This document shows positions 1 to 6,463 of a DNA stretch of 64,000 nt, in pieces. Both the position numbers and the translations under genes were made by a program. Numbering within the stretch: position 1 is the first letter of the stretch; each line of letters opens with the position of its first letter. The notes under the pieces were generated by a model, which was not told where the DNA came from, did not search any database, and saw only the letters and a list, made by a program, of their open reading frames with translations. This stretch comes from Rugamonas sp. A1-17 (GTDB lineage: Bacteria; Pseudomonadota; Gammaproteobacteria; Burkholderiales; Burkholderiaceae_D): NCBI GenBank assembly GCA_025548565.1, contig JAJLPB010000011.1:62001-126000 (forward strand), in the 5' to 3' direction.

Positions 1-358
1 CCAGCTTGAACGGATCACGCACCCAGTCGGCGCGGTTGGCTTCCACCACGTCGATGTGGGCCAACAGCAGCAAGGGCTTCTTGCTGCCGTCGCCCTTGAT
101 GCGCGCCACCAGGTTGCCTTTGGTGGGACCGCCGGGCGGCACGATCAGGTGCAGGTCGGCGTCCTGGTAACCGGCCGCCTTCAGGCGCTTGGCCATCTTG
201 TTGGCCGCCACCGTGCAGGAGCCGGTGGAGTTGGTGGTATTGGTTTCCACCAGTTCCTGATAAATCTCGCGCATCTGCTTCTGCACCGGCGACAGATCGG
301 CGCCATGCGCCGCGCCCGCCACCGCCAATCCCGCCGCCAACCAGGTCGCCCGCTTCAT
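1..358 (-). CDS. M20-family metallopeptidase, N-terminal part (runs off window)
   Basis: The gene starts at the ATG at 358 and leaves the window at position 1, so only about 119 residues are visible. They begin with a Sec signal peptide (MKRATWLAAGLAVAGAAHGA) and continue into a typical M20/M25/M40 start: a helix with EIYQELVETNTTN, the stretch VAANKMAKRLKAAGY, then KPLLLLAHIDVVEA followed by W..DPF. In this family the first metal-binding histidine lies in the (A/G)HxDVV motif, which is present. The expected product is an exported zinc-dependent carboxypeptidase or aminoacylase-type hydrolase. Substrate cannot be told from this fragment. Confidence 0.85.
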   Translation of the reverse strand, partial: MKRATWLAAGLAVAGAAHGADLSPVQKQMREIYQELVETNTTNSTGSCTVAANKMAKRLKAAGYQDADLHLIVPPGGPTKGNLVARIKGDGSKKPLLLLAHIDVVEANRADWVRDPFKL

Positions 359-438
359 AATGCTCCTTATCGATGTCATGCAAAGTGACTAACTTATACC
401 CCGAAATTATTACTGTCAATAAAAGTGCGGAGAGGCCC

Positions 439-469
439 TTGCCAAACCCCTGGGGGCGTCTGCTATAAT
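439..469 (+). promoter_or_regulatory. Likely tRNA-Phe promoter (-35 TTGCCA, -10 TATAAT)
   Basis: A perfect TATAAT lies at 464-469, 10 bases before the first tRNA base. A plausible -35 TTGCCA lies at 439-444, with a slightly long 19-bp spacer. The bases after the -10 (gcggccc) are GC-rich, as in stringently controlled stable-RNA promoters. Confidence 0.6.
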
Positions 470-479
470 TGCGGCCCTT

Positions 480-555
480 GGCCTGGTAGCTCAGTTGGTA
501 GAGCAGAGGATTGAAAATCCTTGTGTCGGTGGTTCGATTCCGCCCCGGGCCACCA
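480..555 (+). tRNA. tRNA-Phe (anticodon GAA)
   Basis: The 76-nt sequence folds into a full cloverleaf. The acceptor stem GGCCTGG pairs with CCGGGCC, with one G-U. The D-loop is AGTTGGTA, the anticodon loop TTGAAAA with GAA at 513-515, and the T-arm GGTGG-TTCGATT-CCGCC. The CCA end is encoded. The gene is the integration site of the island to its right: its 3' half and terminator recur at 5137-5230. Confidence 0.97.
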
Positions 556-604
556 AGAATGCTTCAGAGAGAACGCCAACCCATACGGGTTGGCGTTTTT
601 GTTT
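511..604 (+). repeat. Left attachment-site copy (tRNA-Phe 3' half plus terminator)
   Basis: These 94 bases match 5137-5230 with a single difference (t584 against c in the other copy). The copy starts in the anticodon loop (TTGAAAATCC) and ends after the terminator T-run. Integrative elements commonly use tRNA 3' ends as attB and rebuild the gene on one side, so this copy belongs to the restored tRNA. Confidence 0.8.
573..600 (+). terminator. Rho-independent terminator of tRNA-Phe
   Basis: The stem CGCCAACCC/GGGTTGGCG with loop ATAC is followed by TTTTT. It lies 18 bases after the tRNA and is part of the duplicated att segment. Confidence 0.85.
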
Positions 605-718
605 CAACGGCAGACAGTCCTTGCGTCGGTCCATTTCCGGTGCGCGCGCGACTGCATCGGCTACACTGGAGCTCCCGCACTTCAGTTGACGCATCACCTC
701 AACAAACTCCCGTCTCTT

Positions 719-1006
719 TCATTTTTTCTTTTTGGGCTTCGCCACAGAGTTGGCAATATCGTCAAAGACTGCAGTCGGGATTTTGTTCGTTACAATGCAA
801 CCATTCTTTCCTGCCTCTTTAACAGCCACAACAACTGAATTCCTTTGCGACTCTTCCAGCGATCTACCCTTTTCTGGATTAGCTTCTTTAACATGGCCCA
901 GCGCTCTCGTTGAAGCCAATTCCGGATTCGGAGCAGACACCATCATCTCCGATATGTGCGGATGGTCCAGTGTTTTTACATATACCCGGTATAGTTTCTC
1001 TGCCAT
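719..1006 (-). CDS. Small basic hypothetical protein (95 aa)
   Basis: I do not recognise a family. The protein is 95 residues, with a beta-like N-terminus (KLYRVYVKTLDHPHI), a central SAPNPELASTRALGHVKEANP and a lysine-rich end (AKPKKKK). There is no signal peptide or membrane segment. The ATG at 1006 follows a good purine-rich ribosome site (GGGGGACGG). It is the first gene inside the tRNA-Phe island and transcribes toward the att site. A role in nucleic-acid binding would fit the basic tail but is only a guess. Confidence 0.6.
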   Translation of the reverse strand: MAEKLYRVYVKTLDHPHISEMMVSAPNPELASTRALGHVKEANPEKGRSLEESQRNSVVVAVKEAGKNGCIVTNKIPTAVFDDIANSVAKPKKKK

Positions 1007-1159
1007 CTCCGTCCCCCATTTCGATCAAGAAAAATCACGTGCCCACCTGTCGACCATCGCTAAGCTTGCAACCAACAGTAGCAGATTACATCAAAGCAAA
1101 ACTACCGAATTGTCACCATAGCCCTAAATGAAATCTACGCCTGGAGGTTACTGCCTTGA

Positions 1160-1205
1160 CCGCTGCCCTTTCGTACATGACGTACAAATCACGAACAGGC
1201 AGCGG
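1160..1205. other. Hairpin with an 8-bp perfect stem inside the island
   Basis: CCGCTGCC (1160-1167) pairs with GGCAGCGG (1198-1205), and an inner GTAC-ATGAC-GTAC hairpin sits between them. It lies just downstream of the minus-strand sigma-like ORF, so it may be a terminator without a T-run or a leftover site of the element. Confidence 0.35.
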
Positions 1206-1223
1206 CGCCCCTGACGACTTAGA

Positions 1224-1355
1224 TCAGATGTAGGCAGCTTCGCCTAATGCACGTCTGAGACGTGTGACGCGAGTGCGCAGTGCGCCAACTGGAGCCCGAT
1301 GCTGGTTTGATAATTCCTCGTAGGACATGCCGATTGCAACTCCGAGCAGAAGCAT
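1224..1355 (-). pseudogene. Sigma-70 region 4 remnant (43 aa)
   Basis: This short ORF reads MLLLGVAIGMSYEEL, then APVGALRTRVTRLRRALGEA and a stop. It matches the helix-turn-helix of sigma-70 region 4 (LLLxxxxGMSYEEIA.. VGTVRSRLxRARxxLRE). The frame is closed by a TGA shortly upstream of the ATG at 1355 and region 2 is absent, so it is the C-terminal remnant of an ECF-type sigma factor. It cannot act as a complete sigma factor. It is evidence that the island has lost DNA. Confidence 0.5.
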
Positions 1356-1742
1356 CACCGGATGCCGACAGGGTTTTCATCGATGTGCTACGCCATGAGC
1401 TTCTGGACTACGGCTACTTTTACTAGCCTATCGCACACCACGTCATCGGTCATCCGAAGTATTGAACTGAAATGCCGGCAGCACTCCAGTACCGCCACCA
1501 GCGTTCACTACAAGCGCCATGAGGCGTGGGTCGTGGTCGCAAAAAGGGCATCCGGGGAGCTTAAAGCCGCCGGATTGCTCTTTTTTGGCGTCACCGCCAG
1601 CAGTTCTCGGATGTCGTAGCCAAGAACGGCCACTCGGGCTAGTGAGATTCCGCGTATTTTCCAAGTCGGCAAGATGTTATGCTGTAAGGGCAACCCTCAA
1701 CAGCGGGCCTGTCCGGTCAAAAAAAATCAGCAAAGGGATTAA
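1356..1742. other. Intergenic stretch upstream of the ATPase-nuclease gene
   Basis: Short ORFs exist here in several frames, for example a minus-strand frame at 1443-1664 with a GCPFC segment, but none has a convincing start and ribosome site. The last 80 bases become AT-rich (cgtattttccaag, gatgttatgct) and are the likely promoter region of the gene at 1743. I see no operator. Confidence 0.3.
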
Positions 1743-3695
1743 ATGGAGCAAAGAACACTTCTCTACGATGAGCGATTCTTGGAAAGCTATGCTGGCTCCA
1801 TCATCACTGATCCCGCTACAGCCATTGTTGAACTTGTCGCCAATTGCTGGGATGCCTATGCCACGGAAGTAAAAATCATATGGCCTAATCATGAGCTTGA
1901 AAGACAGTTCAAGATTGTGGACAACGGGCATGGAATGACTCGTGAAGAATTCCAGCACATTTGGCGGACCATCGCTTACAACCGACTCAGCGCTGGTGAT
2001 GCTACTACACTGCCACCGGCCAATGTTCAAGGACTGCCGCGAGCTGTGTTCGGCAAGAACGGCAAAGGACGTTTTGCCAGTTTTTGCTTCTCCACTGAGT
2101 ACCTGATCACTTCCAGAAAGAACGGACAGGAGTTTGTCTGCCGTGTTCACCGAACCCCAACCGATCCACTGGTCCTTGAGGAAGTCTCCTTTACGGATAA
2201 AGGTGTCGTTGGTCATGGAACGGAAATTGTTGGAAATGGCGATATCCCACGGCTGGTGTTCTCAGAAGATAAAGCTCGCGAATTAGTTGGCAGTAGATTC
2301 CTTGCAAACCCAGCTTTCAAGGTGAAGCTGAATGGCAGTGAAATCACGTTCAACGACATCCCCAATTTGCTCTCAAAGAGTGTGATCGTTGTGCCCGGAT
2401 ATGGTGAGGTAACGATCCTTCACATCGACACCAAGAAGGCTGATAAAACGACAAAGCAGCATGGGCTGGCATGGTGGGTACAAGGGCGGGCTGTCGGTGA
2501 TTGTAAGTGGAGTCGTAGTGACTACGAACGCATTCTTGATGGACGAACCTCGGAAGCTAAAAGGTTTACCTTCATCGTTAAAGCTGACTACCTGAATGCT
2601 CAAGATGCAGTGCTGAGTGATTGGAGTGGCTTCAAGGATGACAACCAGGCATGGACGAAAACCCGCGAGGCAGTCCAGGATCGCATTCGCAGAATAATTT
2701 TTGATTCCAGCAAATCCGAACGCGAAGATAAGCGTACTGCGGTTCTTGAGCGAGTCGGCCAGTCGGTTAATGCCCTGCCGCTTTTGAGCAAGGATCGCGT
2801 CACCACGTTTGTTAATGAAGTCGTGGATGCTTGCCCTAATTTTGGTGAGCAGGAGATCGTGCAACTGACAGGCATTCTGGCGAAGCTGGAAAAGAGCAAG
2901 TCGCAGTATGGGCTGCTTGAAATCCTTCACAGCCAAGATCCGCACGACCTGGATGCCCTTCACGAAGTTTTGAGCCAGTGGACCATCGGCATGGCGAAGG
3001 TCGTTCTTGATGAAATTCAGGGCCGACTAAAAGTCATCAACGAGTTGAGGATCAAGATTCAGGTTGCTGGAATCGATGAAGTCAAAGAACTCCAGCCGCT
3101 CTTTGCCAAGGGCCTTTGGATGTTTGGAGACAAGTTTGAATCCATCCACTTCACGTCCAACAAGGGCATGACCACCGTCATCCGCGAGTTGTTTGACGGT
3201 ACAGCTGAAAAAGCTTCCCTGAATCGGCCAGACTTTGTGATCCGCAGTGACGGCAGTATCGGCTTTTATTCTCTGCCTTCTTACAACGAGGAACATGAAG
3301 AAGTGGGCGTGGGCCACCTAGTCATCGTTGATTTGAAGACCACCAAGCTTTCACTGGGCTCCAAGGAAAAGGAGCAGATTTGGAAGTACGTGAAGGAGTT
3401 GAAGAAGAAGGGGTATATCCAGCCTGAAACGCGGGTGGACGGCTTCGTCCTTGGCGATCAGATTGAGGCTGGTGAGGGCGGCACCCGCACCGAAGACAAC
3501 GACAAGGTAAGGATTCAACCTCTGTTGTACAGCATTATCTTGAGTCGCGCTGAACAGCGTCTTTTGAAGCTTTACGACAGGGTGAAAGATGCTCCATTCC
3601 TTGTGGAGCAGCAGATAGAGCTAAGCAGGTTCATTCAACCCATTGCGGTGCAGCAGCCGGACATGCTGGAGGCTGAGCCTGCGGGGGTAAAATGA
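1743..3695 (+). CDS. GHKL ATPase fused to a Shedu-like PD-(D/E)XK nuclease domain, putative defence protein
   Basis: This 650-aa protein has a GHKL (Hsp90/MutL/MORC) ATPase at its N-terminus: N-box ELVANCWDAY at 30-39, G1 box VDNGHGM at 59-65, and G2 box GKNGKGR at 104-110. A middle region of about 250-440 is charged and helical. The C-terminus looks like a DUF4263/Shedu-type nuclease: KELQPLFAKGLWMFG near 448, RPDFVI at 495-500 (D497), VIVDLK at 527-532 (D530, K532) and QIWKY at 545-549, which is the D...(D/E)xK...QxxxY pattern. Known families with this layout couple ATP-driven conformational change to DNA cleavage, and both halves are frequent in anti-phage proteins. The ATG at 1743 follows AAAGGG. 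The stop overlaps the next start (ATGA). Function in defence is inferred from domains and island location. Confidence 0.75.
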   Translation: MEQRTLLYDERFLESYAGSIITDPATAIVELVANCWDAYATEVKIIWPNHELERQFKIVDNGHGMTREEFQHIWRTIAYNRLSAGDATTLPPANVQGLPRAVFGKNGKGRFASFCFSTEYLITSRKNGQEFVCRVHRTPTDPLVLEEVSFTDKGVVGHGTEIVGNGDIPRLVFSEDKARELVGSRFLANPAFKVKLNGSEITFNDIPNLLSKSVIVVPGYGEVTILHIDTKKADKTTKQHGLAWWVQGRAVGDCKWSRSDYERILDGRTSEAKRFTFIVKADYLNAQDAVLSDWSGFKDDNQAWTKTREAVQDRIRRIIFDSSKSEREDKRTAVLERVGQSVNALPLLSKDRVTTFVNEVVDACPNFGEQEIVQLTGILAKLEKSKSQYGLLEILHSQDPHDLDALHEVLSQWTIGMAKVVLDEIQGRLKVINELRIKIQVAGIDEVKELQPLFAKGLWMFGDKFESIHFTSNKGMTTVIRELFDGTAEKASLNRPDFVIRSDGSIGFYSLPSYNEEHEEVGVGHLVIVDLKTTKLSLGSKEKEQIWKYVKELKKKGYIQPETRVDGFVLGDQIEAGEGGTRTEDNDKVRIQPLLYSIILSRAEQRLLKLYDRVKDAPFLVEQQIELSRFIQPIAVQQPDMLEAEPAGVK

Positions 3696-3916
3696 CGTTG
3701 AATGCCAACTGGATCGCTGCCTATAATTATTTGGAAGCGGTACTGCGCACGCGCCTAAACAGCCGCAGCCCTATCTCCAAGCTGGCTGAGACAAAAACTC
3801 AGGGCGGCGATCACCAAGAATTCATACGGGCGCATACGGGCGCGAGTGAATGGAAACCGCGCGCGGTGTTCTGCCGGTCAAAGGAACCGCGTACATCTTC
3901 TCGACCTCAGTGGTAG
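3692..3916 (+). CDS. Short ORF coupled to the ATPase-nuclease gene, probably truncated
   Basis: The start overlaps the upstream stop (ATGA at 3692-3695), the classic sign of translational coupling. The first 40 or so residues (MTLNANWIAAYNYLEAVLRT...) look like a natural helical protein. From about residue 45 the frame enters a tandem catacgggcg repeat and the 41-bp direct repeat also found at 4783, and composition becomes random-looking. The most likely reading is that a second operon gene was cut by recombination and only its N-terminus remains. It may still be expressed as a 74-aa peptide. Confidence 0.45.
   Translation: MTLNANWIAAYNYLEAVLRTRLNSRSPISKLAETKTQGGDHQEFIRAHTGASEWKPRAVFCRSKEPRTSSRPQW
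3840..3880 (+). repeat. Direct repeat, copy 1 (about 41 bp)
   Basis: The segment beginning GCGCGAGTGAATGGAAA and ending CTGCCGGTCA recurs at 4783-4823 with four mismatches. The two copies bracket the DUF4262-type gene, as expected if that gene arrived as a cassette or if part of the island was duplicated. Confidence 0.65.
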
Positions 3917-3977
3917 CCAGTTCCTGACCAACAGTTTTGCTTCAACGAACATCGACTAACAGCGCACGCCTGCATTT

Positions 3978-4772
3978 ATGACCGCACATACTCACAATTT
4001 TCCCGATTGGCCGTTCCCAGACCCCATGTCCACGGCTACCTTCTGCACGGACAAGGTGGCACGCGGAGGCTTCGATGTGCTGCGTGTGGCCCACGATTTT
4101 AACGGAGACTGGCAGTTCCTGGACGGAACCACGGACGAGCCGGGCGAATGCGTCATGTTGTGTCTCGGCTGCCTTTTTGAGAAGAACACCGACATCGCGG
4201 CCATCGCCGACCTTCCGCGCGGTTGGGGCGCTTTCCGCGACGTTGCAGGGGCCAAATGGGAGCGTTGGGCGCTTGATCCCAAAGACGATCAAGACGATGT
4301 AGAAGAAGACGCACCGCATGAATGCGGTGGACCCGAGGCGGACGCCAAGGCGCTGGCCGATATCGAGAAGTACGGCCTGCATGTCATCAGCGTGATGGAA
4401 GAGGATGAACCTCCGCCATTTACCTACTCAATCGGTATCGAACAGTCGCTCGGGATGCCGGAGCTGATCGTCATCGGCCTCAAGTCCAACGTTGCTTACA
4501 GCGCCATCAACGAGTGCTATCGACAGATGAAGGAATGCGGGGCGATCGCTCCCGGGGAGCACATCGCCGGTCTGCTCGGCGGCGATTTCGAATGCATCAT
4601 CGGCGAAGCGTCCGCCGCGCAAGTTGCCGACTACATGCACTGGGCGAGTTGGCTGTACAAGGACCGACCGTTTCGAGCCTATCAGATCATCTGGCCGAGC
4701 ACTACTGGCGTGTTTCCATGGGAACCGGGTGCCAGCGATTGGCTTATTACACGCCAGCCCCTGCTGGCCTGA
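3978..4772 (+). CDS. DUF4262 domain protein with N-terminal DUF2185/immunity-like domain
   Basis: The protein has 264 residues and two parts. Residues 17-100 contain FDVLRVAHDFNGDWQFLDG, VMLCLGCLFEKN and ADLPRGWGAFRD, resembling the DUF2185/immunity-type fold found beside polymorphic toxins. Residues 125-260 contain GLHVISVMEEDEPPPFTYSIG and a C-terminal QIIWPSTTGVFPW, which I recognise as DUF4262. No catalytic site is known for either family and there is no signal peptide. The gene sits in the tRNA-Phe island between two copies of a 41-bp repeat. Its GC content is higher than that of the ATPase gene, which suggests a separate origin. A protective or regulatory role is inference. Confidence 0.65.
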   Translation: MTAHTHNFPDWPFPDPMSTATFCTDKVARGGFDVLRVAHDFNGDWQFLDGTTDEPGECVMLCLGCLFEKNTDIAAIADLPRGWGAFRDVAGAKWERWALDPKDDQDDVEEDAPHECGGPEADAKALADIEKYGLHVISVMEEDEPPPFTYSIGIEQSLGMPELIVIGLKSNVAYSAINECYRQMKECGAIAPGEHIAGLLGGDFECIIGEASAAQVADYMHWASWLYKDRPFRAYQIIWPSTTGVFPWEPGASDWLITRQPLLA

Positions 4773-4782
4773 CAACCTTAGA

Positions 4783-4823
4783 GCGCGAGTGAATGGAAAT
4801 CGCGCGCGGCATTATGCCGGTCA
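4783..4823 (+). repeat. Direct repeat, copy 2 (about 41 bp)
   Basis: This is the second copy of the segment at 3840-3880, with 37 of 41 bases identical. It lies 10 bases after the DUF4262 gene stop. Confidence 0.65.
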
Positions 4824-5136
4824 GGGTTCGCATGTCCGTCCGACTTTATCGCTGCCGCCATCACCCGTTTCGTCATCAGGCTCCAGGCAAAACCGGCCGC
4901 GCATGTAGCCCGTTTTGTTGGTCCGGTCCCGGTCGATTGTTTGAAAGTCGAGCGGAACTAGGCTTGCACCGCAAGGAAGACCAAACGTCCCGACTCAAGA
5001 AGTCGTCACTGCCGCCGATCAGGCCGGCAAGACCAAGGGCATCCTGGCTTCTACAGGTCAACCTTGGCACCCTATGGACTTCCTTAACGTCGCCAAAATC
5101 GACGGGGAAGTCACGCAGTTTTGGCTGTTTTACTTC
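4824..5136. other. Non-coding or degenerate right end of the island
   Basis: One plus-strand frame is open from about 4945 into the att site and looks partly protein-like (QEVVTAADQAGKTKGIL, PMDFLNVAKIDGE). It has no start codon with a ribosome site and ends inside the tRNA fragment. It may be the remnant of a gene lost during integration. No integrase motif is visible. Confidence 0.3.
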
Positions 5137-5230
5137 TTGAAAATCCTTGTGTCGGTGGTTCGATTCCGCCCCGGGCCACCAAGAATGCTTCAGAGAGAAC
5201 GCCAACCCACACGGGTTGGCGTTTTTGTTT
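5137..5230 (+). repeat. Right attachment-site copy with partial tRNA-Phe (3' 45 nt)
   Basis: Bases 5137-5181 repeat tRNA-Phe positions 511-555 and 5182-5230 repeat the spacer and terminator, 93 of 94 identical to 511-604. The 5' half of the tRNA is absent, so this is not a functional tRNA. It is the displaced chromosomal 3' end left by integration. Confidence 0.85.
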
Positions 5231-5268
5231 GTGCGGCGCGAACTCAACCGAGTCCGGGCGGTGGTGCG

Positions 5269-6306
5269 CTACCGCCCGCCTGCCGCGCCGGACGCCTCGC
5301 GTTCGAGACGTTTCCTGAACACGAGCGGCGTTTCGCCGGTGAGCCGCCGGAACGCCGTGATGAACGCCGAACACGACAGGTAGCCCAGACGATAGGCCGT
5401 CTCGTCCACCGACAGTTTGAGCACCACCAGATATTCCTCGGCCAGCGCGATCCGGGCCTCGTCGCGGATCGCGCTGAACGCGGTGCCCTCCTGCGTCAAC
5501 TGGCGCCGCAAGGTGCGCGAGGTCATGCACAAGGCGCTGGCCACATTTTCCATCCCCAGTTCGATGTTGCAGGCCAGGCGCTCCCTGACCTTGGCCGCCA
5601 GCCCCATGCGCACGCGGTGGCGTTCGAGGATGCGCACGCACTGCTCTTCGCTGTATTTCAACATCAGATCGTTCGCCTGCGGCAGCGGCAGCAGCATTTG
5701 CTCGCGCGCGAAAGCGACCACGGTGCGCCCTGCGCCGAACCGGGGTAGCAAGCCAAAAGCCCGCTCATAGGGAGCCGTCACGCCGGGCGCGGGAAACGGC
5801 AACTCCACGCGGCGCAACGCATCGGACACCACGATCAATTCGCGCTGGACCGCCACCAACGCCGCCGCATCGCGTTCAATGATGAAGCGCCGCACGTCCT
5901 CGGGCACATGGTCGGCGTCGATCGTCACGGCCGTCTCATGTTCGCTGTCCGTCGCCTCGAACCGGGTGAACGCGTGGGTGAGGTTGAAATAACGCAGCGC
6001 GACATCGAGCGCCTGGCGCGAATGCCGGCTCGTGACCATGGCGAATCCCAGTGAACCGAAGGTCGAATAGTGGTAGCGCAAGCCGGCGGCCACGCCCAGC
6101 GCCGGCACCTGGCGCAAGTGACGCAACAGGTTGCGGATCAAGCGCAATTCCTGCTCGGCGCTCACCACGCAGCCGGCGTCGTCCAGGTCGCGCTGGCGCA
6201 GGCCGGTCCCGGCCAGCACCTCCCTGGGGGCCAGACCATGGCTGGCCCCCAGGTCGGCCAGCAGCCGTATCCCGCCGACGCTACGCGCAAAGTCCCAGTT
6301 CCCCAT
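5269..6306 (-). CDS. AraC-family regulator with arabinose-binding-type N-terminal domain
   Basis: A regulator of about 345 residues. Residues 10-190 match the PF12625-type N-terminal domain of OruR-like AraC proteins (GIRLLADLGASHGLAPREVLAGTG). The C-terminal 100 residues carry the paired helix-turn-helix (MENVASALCMTSRTLRRQL and VDETAYRLGYLSCSAFITAFRR). The ATG at 6306 (MGNWDFAR) gives the usual family length. A further 28 in-frame upstream codons are not needed. It is divergent from the acyl-CoA dehydrogenase operon at 6464 and probably controls it. The effector is unknown, though fatty-acid-like or amino-acid-like ligands are common for this subgroup. Confidence 0.85.
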   Translation of the reverse strand: MGNWDFARSVGGIRLLADLGASHGLAPREVLAGTGLRQRDLDDAGCVVSAEQELRLIRNLLRHLRQVPALGVAAGLRYHYSTFGSLGFAMVTSRHSRQALDVALRYFNLTHAFTRFEATDSEHETAVTIDADHVPEDVRRFIIERDAAALVAVQRELIVVSDALRRVELPFPAPGVTAPYERAFGLLPRFGAGRTVVAFAREQMLLPLPQANDLMLKYSEEQCVRILERHRVRMGLAAKVRERLACNIELGMENVASALCMTSRTLRRQLTQEGTAFSAIRDEARIALAEEYLVVLKLSVDETAYRLGYLSCSAFITAFRRLTGETPLVFRKRLEREASGAAGGR

Positions 6307-6463
6307 CGTTGATTTGTCCGAAAATGTAAATTTATTGGCCGCGACCACTATACAGCGTCCGCCACTTCCATTGCTAGAGTTGGGGCTCAAAACAGAGTCG
6401 CCAATGGCACCGCTTCCCGCGTCGGTTGTGGGCCGGACTCACAATAAAGAGAAGGAGACAACC

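Larger units (their letters stand above)
605..5136. mobile_element. tRNA-Phe genomic island, about 4.5 kb, no integrase
   Basis: The segment lies exactly between the two direct att copies, and its coding regions are clearly less GC-rich than the flanking chromosome. Contents: a small basic protein, a sigma-70 region 4 remnant, a GHKL ATPase-nuclease fusion, a short coupled ORF and a DUF4262-type protein. I see no integrase, excisionase or replication gene, so it is either a degraded element or one mobilised in trans. Confidence 0.75.

Noticed and set aside
1443..1664. Minus-strand frame of 73 codons with a GCPFC segment
   Set aside because: It starts with TTG without a ribosome site and has a Gly-rich, non-repeating composition. 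No family is recognised and flanking frames are equally open.
3811..3840. caccaagaat...catacggg near 3812, similar to bases of the att site
   Set aside because: The match is two short pieces of 8-10 bases with a gap, too little to claim a further att copy.
4945..5150. Open plus-strand frame running into the right att copy
   Set aside because: It has no start codon with a ribosome site and ends within the tRNA fragment. I mention it only as possible debris in the non-coding entry.
511..5230. Pair of identical repeats considered as CRISPR or duplicated tRNA array
   Set aside because: There are only two copies, 4.6 kb apart. The second contains only the 3' part of the tRNA, which fits att sites, not a CRISPR array or a second functional tRNA.
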